From a bacterium HR10 (GTDB taxonomy: Bacteria; Acidobacteriota; Blastocatellia; HR10), in NCBI GenBank assembly GCA_002923315.1, contig BEHM01000032.1:1-33163 (forward strand): a stretch of DNA of 33,163 nt. The letters run 5' to 3'. The translations under genes were made by a program, and so were the position numbers. Within the stretch, counting starts at the first letter, position 1. Each line of letters starts with the position of its first letter. Shown piece after piece: positions 1 to 7,416 of the stretch. A model generated the notes under the pieces. It worked only from the letters and a program-made list of their open reading frames with translations, did no database searches and was not told the DNA's origin.

Positions 1-252
1 CACCCGAGGGCGACGGATGGTGATGGTGCCAATGCCCAGGGTCAGCCTGCGAGGTTTCCCATAGCCGTTCCTGTAACCCTGGACTCCGTCCACCGCGGCC
101 CGCCGCTGGTAGCGGCACCGGCCCAACAACTCGGTCACCTCCTGCTCCAGGAGATCCTGGATGAACTCCTGGATCTTGCCCCGAACCCACTCCTCCAACC
201 CCTCCCATGTGGGGCTTGATACCAGGGATCCTCCCGTGGTACGCTTGTTCAT
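1..252 (-). CDS. IS256-family transposase, N-terminal part (runs off left edge)
   Basis: The minus-strand frame is open from an ATG at 252 to base 1, giving 84 residues with no stop. The protein starts MNKRTTGGSL. It contains the N-terminal signature of IS256/mutator-type transposases: a stretch like IQDLLEQEVTELLGRCRY, followed by a YRNGYGKPRRL block and a short beta strand IGTITIRRPRV. The family is a DDE transposase that moves DNA by a copy-out route. The catalytic residues lie further on, outside the window, so it cannot be judged intact. A strong ribosome binding site, GGAGGAGGT (261-269 on minus), sits about 8 bases before the start and lies inside an inverted repeat. The family call is firm. 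Confidence 0.85.
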   Translation of the reverse strand, partial: MNKRTTGGSLVSSPTWEGLEEWVRGKIQEFIQDLLEQEVTELLGRCRYQRRAAVDGVQGYRNGYGKPRRLTLGIGTITIRRPRV

Positions 253-317
253 GGCGGTGTACCTCCTCCTTTCTCTTCGTTAACGTTTTCTCTCTTAAGA
301 AGGGAGGATACACCGCC
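253..317 (-). promoter_or_regulatory. Inverted repeat covering the transposase ribosome binding site
   Basis: Bases 253-261 pair perfectly with 309-317. After a one-base bulge, 262-266 pair with 303-307, giving 14 paired bases around a loop of about 36 bases. The transposase ribosome binding site (GGAGGAGGT, 261-269 on the minus strand) is in one arm. An mRNA entering from outside the element would carry both arms and could hide the site. A transcript started inside the loop would not. This resembles the fold-back protection known for IS10 and IS50. The structure is seen; the role is inferred. Confidence 0.5.
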
Positions 318-345
318 TTCAGCAGAATTTCCACACCCTTTGATT

Positions 346-1011
346 TTACCTCAGCTTCCGGTGGAGCTGCTGAACGACTTCTTCGCGACGGCTTCGCTCC
401 AGCTCCTTCGCCAGACAGCTTCCTATGAGCTCAAGCAGCGCGCATTCGGTTCGGGTGAATTCCCGGGGCTCAGCAGCATAAACGGCCACGATGCCGAGGA
501 CTTCGCCACTGACGTGATCTTTGAGCGGCACGCCCAGATAGCACTCCGCCCTCCAGGTTCGAAGCGCCTCATCTTGCGGGAAGAGTCTCCATGCATTTCG
601 ATCACATGCGTAGGGATGCCCCTGGTCGAGGATCCGCTCGATCGGGGTTCCCTGAATGGAGAACGTTCCATGATGCTCGATGAATCCACTGCGATACCAG
701 CTCAAAACCTGAAGCGTTCGCGCCTCTCCTTCATACCGGCCCAGGAGGACGCAGGGGGCCCCAAGCAGCTCGGCCACGACAGTCACAATGCCATCAAAGA
801 ACGCCTGCCCCGGGCCGCAGCTCAATATCCCGTGGATGCGCTCGATTATTCTCGCAACCCCAGCGTGTTCGCTCATACATTCGAACGTTTTGTCCATACA
901 CCCGCTGTGATTACTAATCTCACGATGGACGCATCTCTCACGCGCTCGGTGATTTCGCCCACTAATATGGTCGTGTTGACCTGATTTCTGCGATTCAACA
1001 GCGAGCCTCAC
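346..1011 (-). CDS. GAF-domain protein
   Basis: A 221-residue protein with one GAF domain at about residues 55-205. The typical pattern is present: a helix, a strand around APCVLLGRYE, the central segment ECYLGVPLKDH followed by VLGIVAVYA, and a closing helix ending in Arg-rich sequence. GAF domains bind small ligands or act as sensory or dimer modules. No output domain is attached, so its signal is unknown. The GTG start at 1011 overlaps the dehydratase stop (GTGA), which suggests coupling. However, the first 38 residues look unlike the family, so ATG at 897 (Met39) or 876 (Met46) may be the true start. The stop lies only a few bases beyond the IS256 end, so the C-terminus may have been shortened by the insertion. 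Confidence 0.75.
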   Translation of the reverse strand: MRLAVESQKSGQHDHISGRNHRARERCVHREISNHSGCMDKTFECMSEHAGVARIIERIHGILSCGPGQAFFDGIVTVVAELLGAPCVLLGRYEGEARTLQVLSWYRSGFIEHHGTFSIQGTPIERILDQGHPYACDRNAWRLFPQDEALRTWRAECYLGVPLKDHVSGEVLGIVAVYAAEPREFTRTECALLELIGSCLAKELERSRREEVVQQLHRKLR

Positions 1012-1970
1012 GCCTTCGAGGTGAGGATTTCAGCGAGATGCACTGGAGCGATATTCCCCCCGCTCAGGAGGGCGACAGTTGGACCGTGCGGAGTCACTCG
1101 CCCTGAGCGGAGTGCGGCAATACCGATGGCTCCCGAAGGTTCGACGACGAGCTTCTCCTCGTGCGCGAGCCAGGCGACGGCCTCTGCGACGGCTTCGTCG
1201 GTGACCAGGACGATGTCGTCCACGTATCGTTGAATGAGTGAGAACATGAGCGTTCCCGGGCGCGTGGCCGTCAGCGCATCGCAGATGGTGTGGGTCTCGG
1301 GGATCGAGACAATCGTCCCGGCCTTGAAGGAGAGATAGGTGGCATTAGAACCCTCCGGTTGAACACCGATGACCGAGGCTCGAGGGTTTCGTTCCTTCAC
1401 GGCGAGCGCGATGCCGGCGATCAATCCTCCGGTGCTGATGGGCACGAGAATGGTCGGCGTCTCCGGGAGCTGTTCCAGGATCTCGGCTCCGATCGTGCCA
1501 TGTCCGATGACGACGTTGGGGTCCTCCAGATGGTTGATCGCGATGAGCCCGCGTTCGGTCTCCAATCGCCGCAGCGTCTCAAAGCGAGCTTCGAAGCGGT
1601 CTTCGCACCAGACGATCTCTCCGCCGAAGCGAGCCGTGCGCTCGGCTTTGAAGGGGGACGTCTTGCGCATCATCACCAGAACCGTGGGGATGCCAAGCCG
1701 CCGGCCCATGTAGGCGAAGGCCGTGGCGAAGTTGCCCGAGGAGGTGAGGGCGACGCCACGCCGTCGCGCGTCCTCGCCCAAGCGATGGAGCAGGGTGAAA
1801 GCCGCGCGCGCCTTGTAACTCCCTGTGATCTGCAGGTTCTCGCATTTCAACCAGATCGGATGGCCGAGTGTGGCCGACAGCTCTTCGCTTCGAAGAAGCG
1901 GCGTGCGCCGGATATAGGGTGGAAGCTCCGCGCGCGCTCGCTCGATGTCAGCCCCGCTGACTTCGCTCAT
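1008..1970 (-). CDS. Pyridoxal-phosphate serine/threonine dehydratase family protein
   Basis: A 320-residue fold-type II PLP enzyme related to catabolic threonine dehydratase and serine racemase. Visible marks are the PLP lysine in GSYKAR (Lys53), the cofactor/substrate loop SSGNFATA (about 78-85), the Gly-rich phosphate loop STGGLIAG (180-187), and VVEPSGA and LSGGNI near the end. The length fits the single-domain class without a C-terminal ACT domain, so feedback control by isoleucine is unlikely. The usual SAGNHAQ loop is SSGNFAT here, and the lysine loop has Ala where Gly is common, so the substrate could differ from threonine. Likely reaction: deamination of serine or threonine to the 2-oxo acid. 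A ribosome binding site AGGAGGGT precedes the ATG. The gene is followed with overlap by the GAF gene. Confidence 0.85.
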   Translation of the reverse strand: MSEVSGADIERARAELPPYIRRTPLLRSEELSATLGHPIWLKCENLQITGSYKARAAFTLLHRLGEDARRRGVALTSSGNFATAFAYMGRRLGIPTVLVMMRKTSPFKAERTARFGGEIVWCEDRFEARFETLRRLETERGLIAINHLEDPNVVIGHGTIGAEILEQLPETPTILVPISTGGLIAGIALAVKERNPRASVIGVQPEGSNATYLSFKAGTIVSIPETHTICDALTATRPGTLMFSLIQRYVDDIVLVTDEAVAEAVAWLAHEEKLVVEPSGAIGIAALRSGRVTPHGPTVALLSGGNIAPVHLAEILTSKA

Positions 1971-1993
1971 GCTCTACCCTCCTGACGAGGCCG

Positions 1994-2002
1994 ATTATAC
2001 CA
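1994..2002 (-). promoter_or_regulatory. Extended -10 promoter for the dehydratase-GAF pair
   Basis: On the minus strand the sequence TGGTATAAT is a consensus -10 hexamer with the TGn extension. It lies about 24 bases before the dehydratase ATG at 1970. No good -35 box is visible, which is compatible with an extended -10 promoter. Confidence 0.5.
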
Positions 2003-2159
2003 CACCAGGTCGAAATCGTGGGGAACTTGCCATCCCCATCCCGCGTTGATATGCTTGGTGCGCACACCATGAACGGGGGCTTCCATGGGGCGAACAGCGG
2101 GGCGATATTCGCCGGGCCTGGTCTCGCCTTCGGGAGGCGCCCGATCGGGAGGAGGACCG

Positions 2160-3530
2160 ATGAACGTCCGAAAAAATCTTCGCACCCTTGTCGTGATCGT
2201 CGCTTTGGCAGCCTCTGCAGGGGCTCAGAGGCCGAAGGCCGTTAAGATCACATTCACGGACGTGCGCCTGGAAAACGGCCTGCGGGTGATCTTGGTCGAG
2301 GATCGTAGCGCGCCGGTCGTCTCGCTCTGCGTCACGTACAATGTGGGATCGCGCAACGAGCGTCCGGGACGCACGGGATTCGCCCACTTGTTCGAGCACA
2401 TGATGTTTCAAGGTTCAGAGAACGTGGGCAAGGGCGAGCATTTCTACCTCATCTTCAACAACGGTGGGACGATGAACGGAACGACCAACGAAGAGCGGAC
2501 GAATTATTTCCAGACGGTGCCGGCCAATCAGCTCGATCTGGTGCTCTTTCTGGAGGCGGATCGCATGCGAAGCCTCGACGTGAGCCAGCAGAATCTCGAC
2601 AATCAGCGGCAGGTGGTACAGGAGGAGCGGCGGCTCGGCTTGGACAATCAGCCCTATGGACGAAGTCGAGAGAAGTTGCAGGAGTTGCTCTACGACAACT
2701 TCGCCTACAAGCATTCGGTCATCGGTTCGATGGAGGATCTCGATGCGGCGACGCTCGAGGACGTTCGGGAATTCTTCCGCATCTACTACGCGCCGAATAA
2801 TGCTGTGTTGACGCTCGTGGGGGATTTCAAGACGGAGGAGGCGCTGGCGAAGATCCGGCAGTATTTCGGGAAGATCCCTCGGCAGCCCAATCCTCCGCCG
2901 GTGGATGTGACCGAGCCCAAGTTGACGGCGGAACGGCGGGCGACGGTCGAGGATCCGCTGGCGCGGCTCCCGCGCCTGGACATCGCCTTCAAGACGGTGC
3001 CAGGGAATACGCCGGACTTCTACGCGCTTCAGATTCTGGCGAATGTCCTGCATGGTGGGCAGAGCTCGCGGCTCTATCAGAAGCTCGTGCGGGAGAAGGA
3101 GCTGGTGACGCAAGTCGGAGGATTCATGGACGAGAAGCGCGGCCCGGGAGGGTTCTACATCACGGCGACGCTCCGGCCGGGCAAGCGCGTGGAGGACGTC
3201 GAGGCGGTGATCGCCGAAGAGATCGAGCGCGTGCGACGCGAACCCATCGCCGATTGGGAGCTGGCGAAGGCCAAGAATACGGCCCGTCGCGCCTTCATCA
3301 ACGCGATCGCCAGTTCGCTCTCGCGCGCCATCTTGCTCGGCCAATATGCCGTCTATTATGGCGATCCCAACCTGATCAACACCCGGCTTGATCGGCTCAT
3401 GGCTGTCACCAAAGGGGACGTGCGGCGCGTGGCGGAGCGCTATTTGCGCCCGGACAATCGCGTCGTCGTCATCACCATACCCAAGGCCGCGCCGCTGCCT
3501 ACATCCGGTCACGAGGAGGGGGGACGATGA
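2160..3530 (+). CDS. M16 zinc metallopeptidase, catalytic subunit, exported
   Basis: A 456-residue protein of the pitrilysin/insulinase family (M16B-like). The start at 2160 is preceded by GGGAGGAGG and begins a signal peptide (Lys/Arg, then a hydrophobic stretch at about 8-20, cleavage near AGA). An in-frame upstream start at 2085 would spoil the signal. The inverted zinc motif HxxEH is present as HLFEH (His76, Glu79, His80). A Glu pair about 76 residues later (Glu155/156) supplies the third ligand. It should therefore be active, cleaving peptides in the periplasm. A second M16 gene without the motif follows with a 4-base ATGA overlap. This matches known bacterial heterodimers and the alpha/beta pair of mitochondrial processing peptidase. 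The natural substrate is unknown. Confidence 0.92.
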   Translation: MNVRKNLRTLVVIVALAASAGAQRPKAVKITFTDVRLENGLRVILVEDRSAPVVSLCVTYNVGSRNERPGRTGFAHLFEHMMFQGSENVGKGEHFYLIFNNGGTMNGTTNEERTNYFQTVPANQLDLVLFLEADRMRSLDVSQQNLDNQRQVVQEERRLGLDNQPYGRSREKLQELLYDNFAYKHSVIGSMEDLDAATLEDVREFFRIYYAPNNAVLTLVGDFKTEEALAKIRQYFGKIPRQPNPPPVDVTEPKLTAERRATVEDPLARLPRLDIAFKTVPGNTPDFYALQILANVLHGGQSSRLYQKLVREKELVTQVGGFMDEKRGPGGFYITATLRPGKRVEDVEAVIAEEIERVRREPIADWELAKAKNTARRAFINAIASSLSRAILLGQYAVYYGDPNLINTRLDRLMAVTKGDVRRVAERYLRPDNRVVVITIPKAAPLPTSGHEEGGR

Positions 3531-5023
3531 ACACTCGACTGCGGAGCCTTTTGCTGGGCGTGGCGCTTGTGCTCTCCGGCTCGTGGGTGAGAGCGCAGGT
3601 GCCGAGTGGACCCCAACTGCCGGGTCCGACGGCTCAATCTTTGAAGGGCGTGGTCCTGAAGCGGAAGGCGCCGATCAATCGCGAGATCCTGCGCGTGCGC
3701 TTGCCGCGGCCGCAAGAGGCGCGGCTCAAGAACGGCCTGGAGGTCCTGCTTCTTGAGGACCATCGTATTCCGACGTTCTCGATGCAGATGGTGATCCTCA
3801 GCGGAGGATTGGCCGATCCGCCCGATCATCGGGGACTGGCGCAGTTCACAGCGGCACTCTTGCGCGAGGGGACGAAGCGCCGCACGAGCCGCGAGATCGC
3901 GGAGCAATTGGAAGCGCTTGGAGCGAGCCTCACGGCGGCCAGCGGTCTCTCGTCATTGACGAGCGTGGTGAGCGTCTCCGGGCTTGTCGAGAGCATGGAC
4001 GAGGTGCTCGATCTCTTCGCCGACATCATTCGGAATCCCACGTTCCCGCCCGAAGAGGTCGAGCGGTATAAGACGCGCACGCTCGCGCAGCTTCAGCTTC
4101 AGCGGACGCTCCCACAGCTTCTCGCTCAGGAACGCTTCAATCGCGCGCTCTATGGGGAGCATCCGGCCGGATGGACAATCCCTCCGGTGGATTCGATCCG
4201 GCGGCTCACCTCGGATGCGCTCGCTCGCTTTCACGCCGCGCACTATCGCCCGAACAACGCCTTCCTGGCCGTTGTCGGTGATGTGACGCTTCGCGAGTTG
4301 CTCCCTAAGCTCGAGCGGTTCTTCGGGGATTGGGAGCCCGCTGAGGTTCCCCCGGTGACGATCCCCTCGGTCACTCCGCCCTCGGTGCGAAAGGTCTATC
4401 TCATTCACCGGCCGGGGTCGGTGCAGACCGTCCTGCAATTGGGCGTGTTGGGGATCACGCGCACGGATCCGGATTATTTCGCCGTGCTCGTCGCCGATCG
4501 CATCTTCGGGGGCGGGCCGGCGGCGCGCCTCTTTCTGAATCTGCGTGAGGACAAGGGATATACGTACGGAGCCTACAGCACCTTCACCAGCTCGAAGTTC
4601 CCCGGTGTTTGGGGGGCGGGCGCTGCCGTCCGAACCGAAGTGACCGAGGGCGCGATGCGAGAGTTCCTCTATGAGCTGCGGCGTCTGCGCGAGGAGCCCG
4701 TCTCGGCCGAGGAGCTGGAGAATGCCAAGCGGGCGCTCGTCGGCAGCTTCGCCCTCTCGCTCGAGCGTCCGGAGGAGCTGTTGCAGAACATCATCACCCA
4801 GAAGATCTACAATCTGCCCGCCGATTATTGGGACACATATCCGCAGAAGGTCTTCGCCGTCACGGCTGAGGATGTGCAGCGGGTCGCGCGGAAGTACTTC
4901 GATCTGGAGCGCATGCAGATTGTCGCCGTCGGCGACGCGCGGCGCATTCGTGAAGTCCTGGCTCAGTATGGACCGCTCGAGGTCTTGGATGCGGAAGGGC
5001 GTCCCCTCTCTGCGCTCAACTGA
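3527..5023 (+). CDS. M16-like protein lacking the zinc motif, exported partner subunit
   Basis: A 498-residue M16-fold protein with an N-terminal signal peptide (hydrophobic residues about 7-20, ending near VRAQ). Where active members have HxxEH this one reads GLAQFTAALL, so both His ligands and the Glu base are gone and it cannot be a zinc peptidase. The C-terminal half keeps the R/Y substrate-grip region (RLFLNLREDKGYTYGAYS), as in non-catalytic subunits. The gene overlaps the active M16 gene by ATGA, with a strong GGAGGGGGG site inside the upstream coding end, so the two subunits are probably made in equal amounts and assemble as a heterodimer. The pairing is inferred from family precedent and gene order. 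Confidence 0.9.
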   Translation: MNTRLRSLLLGVALVLSGSWVRAQVPSGPQLPGPTAQSLKGVVLKRKAPINREILRVRLPRPQEARLKNGLEVLLLEDHRIPTFSMQMVILSGGLADPPDHRGLAQFTAALLREGTKRRTSREIAEQLEALGASLTAASGLSSLTSVVSVSGLVESMDEVLDLFADIIRNPTFPPEEVERYKTRTLAQLQLQRTLPQLLAQERFNRALYGEHPAGWTIPPVDSIRRLTSDALARFHAAHYRPNNAFLAVVGDVTLRELLPKLERFFGDWEPAEVPPVTIPSVTPPSVRKVYLIHRPGSVQTVLQLGVLGITRTDPDYFAVLVADRIFGGGPAARLFLNLREDKGYTYGAYSTFTSSKFPGVWGAGAAVRTEVTEGAMREFLYELRRLREEPVSAEELENAKRALVGSFALSLERPEELLQNIITQKIYNLPADYWDTYPQKVFAVTAEDVQRVARKYFDLERMQIVAVGDARRIREVLAQYGPLEVLDAEGRPLSALN

Positions 5024-5092
5024 GGGAGGGGGCTATCGGCCGAGAGCGCGTGATCTGCCGAGGCTGGAGCCAGAATAGGCGAGACGCACTCG

Positions 5093-5776
5093 ATGAGAGA
5101 CGGTCTCATGCATCTCCGCGTGGAGGAGCGGTGCGGATACTGGGTCGTCGTTCTGGATTGCGCGCGCGGCTCCGCGCCTGGGGCGCCGAACGTACTCAGC
5201 CTCGCCGTGCTCGCCGACCTGCAGGCTCTTGTCGAGGAGGTCGAGCGACGGAGAGATGTCGCGGCAGTGATCCTCACGGGAACGGAAGCTGGAGGATTTG
5301 CCGCGGGTGCTGATCTCCATGAACTGCATCGTCTGGCGCCTCAAGAGGCGTTCGCTTTCTCTCGACGGGGTCAGCTCCTGTTTCGTCGCCTCGAACGTGC
5401 GCGGTCGCTCTTCATTGCTGCCATTGATGGGTACTGCATAGGCGGCGGGCTGGATCTGGCGCTCGCGTGCGACCTGCGGTACGCGACGATACGCTCCGTC
5501 TTCGCCCATCCGGGCGCGCGCCTGGGCCTCTTGACGGGATGGGGAGGGACAGCTCGCTTGCCGCGCGTCCTCGGGCGGGCCGAAGCCTTGCGTCTCTTCC
5601 TCACGGCGGAGCCCATCCCGGCCGCTGAAGCGTTGCGTCTGGGGCTCATCCATCAGATGACGGATGGAGACGTCCTCGCGCTCGCTCGTCAGAGGGCGGA
5701 GGCAGCCGTCCGCCTTGGTCCTCACGCGACCTCCCGCGTGAAGGAGGTCCTCGAGGCGGCCACGGAATATCGCTGA
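5093..5776 (+). CDS. Crotonase-superfamily protein (enoyl-CoA hydratase/isomerase-like), atypical active site
   Basis: A 227-residue protein with the crotonase fold. The oxyanion-hole segments are GFAAGADLHE (about 68-77) and IDGYCIGGGLDLALACD (111-127), followed by LGLLTGWGGTARLPR. In enoyl-CoA hydratase the two catalytic acids lie in GGGxE and in the QPE motif. Here the first is Asp121 and the second is Gly141, in HPGARLG. Plain hydration of trans-2-enoyl-CoA is therefore doubtful, and an isomerase, hydrolase, decarboxylase or other CoA-thioester role is possible. It is shorter than the usual 255-260 residues, lacking some of the C-terminal trimerisation helix. No strong ribosome binding site is seen; ATG at 5108 is an alternative start. 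The 69-base gap after the M16 pair permits co-transcription but implies no shared pathway. Confidence 0.82.
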   Translation: MRDGLMHLRVEERCGYWVVVLDCARGSAPGAPNVLSLAVLADLQALVEEVERRRDVAAVILTGTEAGGFAAGADLHELHRLAPQEAFAFSRRGQLLFRRLERARSLFIAAIDGYCIGGGLDLALACDLRYATIRSVFAHPGARLGLLTGWGGTARLPRVLGRAEALRLFLTAEPIPAAEALRLGLIHQMTDGDVLALARQRAEAAVRLGPHATSRVKEVLEAATEYR

Positions 5777-5828
5777 AGGCATAGGCTTCGATGTGAAACG
5801 AGTGCTCAGGGGGGAACACTCTCTCAGT

Positions 5829-5858
5829 TTGGCTCTGCTTCGTGGCTCGCGATATACT
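5829..5858 (+). promoter_or_regulatory. Sigma70-like promoter for the coiled-coil gene
   Basis: TTGGCT (5829-5834) and TATACT (5853-5858) are separated by 18 bases. The -10 box lies 32 bases before the ATG at 5891, leaving room for the ribosome binding site GGGAGG. Confidence 0.5.
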
Positions 5859-5890
5859 TAAGGCGCGACGCGCTCTGGGAGGAAACCGGG

Positions 5891-6679
5891 ATGCCTACAG
5901 TCTTGGAGTTGTATGAGAAGTTGAAACCCAAGTTGGGAGAGGAGGAAACGCGCGCTCTCCTTGAGTTCGTGGAGACCTCGATTGAGCGCAGGGCGGCGAC
6001 CAAAGAAGACCTGCGGCAAACGGAAGCTGCGCTTCGAGAGGACATTCGGAAGACAGAAGCCGCGCTCAAGGAAGACCTGCGGCAAACGGGGGCTGCGCTT
6101 CGGGAAGAAATCCGAAAGACAGAAGCTGCCTTGAAGGAAGACCTTCGCCAGGTCGAGGTGGAACTTCGGGAAGAAATTCAGCGGTTGGGGGGAGAGCTGC
6201 GGCAGACGGAGGCGGGGCTCAAGGAGGACATCCATCAAGTGGAGGCAGGGCTACGGGAGGAATTGCGGCAGACAGAAGCGGGGCTGCGGGAGGAGATTCA
6301 GCGGTTGGAGGGGGAGTTGCGGAAGACGGAGGCAGGGCTCAAGGAGGACATCCATCAAGTGGAGGCGGGATTGCGGGAGGAGTTGCGGCAGACGGAAGCA
6401 GGGCTGCGGGAGGAGATTCAGCGGTTGGAGGGGGGGGTGCGGAAGCTGGAAGGGGAGTTGCGAAAAGTAGAAATGGGATTGCGGGACGAGATCCACCGGC
6501 TGGAGGGGGAACTGCAGAGGGTGGAGACGGCACTTCGAGGAGAGATTCATCGGTTGGATCAGAAAATTGACGGGGCGAAGGTGGAGTTGCTCAAGTGGAC
6601 ATTTGGCTTTTGGGTCGGGAATATCGCCGTCCTCTCCGGGATCATGTTCGCCTTGTTTCGCGCCTTCATCGGAACATAG
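5891..6679 (+). CDS. Repeat-built coiled-coil protein with C-terminal membrane anchor
   Basis: A 262-residue protein of a widespread but uncharacterised type (DUF1640/CCDC90-like architecture). A short helical head (1-35) is followed by a very long charged coiled coil (about 36-230) and one C-terminal membrane span (about 238-257, FWVGNIAVLSGIMFALF). The coil is made of 11-residue units such as LKEDLRQTEAA and LREEIQRLEGE, mixed with 7-residue units, so it should form a hendecad-type rod. Residues 101-140 and 141-180 are almost identical. The head is probably cytoplasmic and the rod would stand off the membrane. The start is set by GGGAGG and a good promoter. Relatives often have a much shorter coil. 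Function is unknown. Confidence 0.8.
   Translation: MPTVLELYEKLKPKLGEEETRALLEFVETSIERRAATKEDLRQTEAALREDIRKTEAALKEDLRQTGAALREEIRKTEAALKEDLRQVEVELREEIQRLGGELRQTEAGLKEDIHQVEAGLREELRQTEAGLREEIQRLEGELRKTEAGLKEDIHQVEAGLREELRQTEAGLREEIQRLEGGVRKLEGELRKVEMGLRDEIHRLEGELQRVETALRGEIHRLDQKIDGAKVELLKWTFGFWVGNIAVLSGIMFALFRAFIGT
6181..6420 (+). repeat. 120-bp tandem duplication inside the coiled-coil gene
   Basis: Bases 6181-6300 and 6301-6420 match with only scattered, mostly silent differences. Each copy encodes 40 residues (three 11-residue units and one 7-residue unit). Because 120 is a multiple of 3, the duplication keeps the frame. Shorter 33-bp units recur on both sides. The gene probably changes length by slippage or unequal recombination. 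Confidence 0.9.
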
Positions 6680-6897
6680 TCGCTTCGTCTCCGAATCGAG
6701 ACCGTCCCCCGTATGGGCGAGGCGTGGACCCTGGCGTTCGCGTGGGGAGTGCACAGCTCAGCAACTTGTAGGATGTCATCCGACGTGGCTCAGCGGTTGC
6801 GCCTGTTGGTATTCTCACGAGCAGGGAGCTGAGGTGAGCACCGGCGCAGGAAGTCCGCAGTGGCTGGTGCTCTTTGTCACCGAGAGGGAGGTGAAGA

Positions 6898-7380
6898 ATG
6901 GCGCGGCGTCATGAGAGCCTGATCCTGCTCTCGCATGGGCACCATCACGGATTGGTCCTGAGCCTTCGTGTGAGGCGCGCATTCGCTCGTGGCTCGCCCG
7001 ACGCCGATGAGCTCCGGGAGTTGGCGCGCGCGGTCGTCGTCTTCTTCGAGAGCGATCTCGTGCGACACTTCGCCGCTGAGGAGGAGGGACTCTTCCCCAT
7101 TATGGAGGCGAACCTTGGACGTCTCTCGCTCATCGAGGAATTGCGCGAGGAACACAGCCGCTTCCGCGCCTGGGTCGAGGAGTTGCGTCGCTTGATGAAG
7201 ACCGATGCTTCGGCGGAGACGCTTCAGGCCTTCGGTGCGCTTCTTCACGATCATATTCGGAAGGAGGAGCGGGTCTTGTTCCCGATCTTCGAACAGCGAA
7301 TGCCACCGGAAGAGGCCCGACGGGCGGGCGAGGCGATCGCGAGGCGGTTGGCCGTCCTCTCTCCACGCGATGGGGGGTGA
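6898..7380 (+). CDS. Hemerythrin-like domain protein
   Basis: A 160-residue four-helix protein with the His/Glu pattern of hemerythrin HHE domains. The metal-ligand segments are SHGHHHGL near the start (about 12-19), HFAAEEEGLFP (about 57-67), REEHSRFR (about 83-90) and HDHIRKEERVLFPIFE (about 115-130). These would hold a di-iron centre that binds O2, NO or peroxide. Stand-alone proteins of this kind act in oxygen or nitrosative sensing, iron-sulfur repair or iron storage; which applies here cannot be told. The start is supported by GAGGGAGGTGAAG just upstream. No signal peptide is seen, so it is cytoplasmic. It follows the coiled-coil gene after 218 bases that contain no gene I can support. 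Confidence 0.85.
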   Translation: MARRHESLILLSHGHHHGLVLSLRVRRAFARGSPDADELRELARAVVVFFESDLVRHFAAEEEGLFPIMEANLGRLSLIEELREEHSRFRAWVEELRRLMKTDASAETLQAFGALLHDHIRKEERVLFPIFEQRMPPEEARRAGEAIARRLAVLSPRDGG

Positions 7381-7406
7381 CGTCTGGCCACCACTCGATG
7401 TATAAT
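7377..7406 (+). promoter_or_regulatory. Sigma70-like promoter overlapping the DUF559 gene start
   Basis: GTGACG (7377-7382) and a consensus TATAAT (7401-7406) are 18 bases apart. The -35 box overlaps the hemerythrin stop codon. The expected transcription start, about 7413, lies beyond the ATG at 7405 and only about 4 bases before the ATG at 7417. Confidence 0.5.
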
Positions 7407-7416
7407 GACGGCGTCT

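Larger units (their letters stand above)
1..340 (-). mobile_element. Partial IS256-family insertion sequence (transposase-start end)
   Basis: The left edge lies inside an IS256-like element. It holds the transposase N-terminus on the minus strand plus about 90 bases of leader. The outer boundary is not proven. A plausible end lies near 330-340, where the minus strand reads GGGTGTGGAAATTC, resembling the GTGT-containing ends of this family. The other terminal repeat and any 8-9 bp target duplication are outside the window, so the limits are inferred. The end falls within about 10 bases of the stop codon of the neighbouring GAF gene. Confidence 0.7.

Noticed and set aside
2415..3512. 365-codon open frame on the minus strand
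   Set aside because: Antisense to the catalytic M16 gene, whose motifs are in the plus frame.
5891..6679. Regular 33-bp periodicity that could suggest a CRISPR-like or minisatellite array
   Set aside because: The repeats are in frame, have no spacers and encode a continuous coiled coil with a proper start and membrane anchor.
6712..6831. Possible 39-codon ORF between the coiled-coil and hemerythrin genes
   Set aside because: No ribosome binding site, no promoter and no recognisable feature; the 218-base gap holds nothing I can support.
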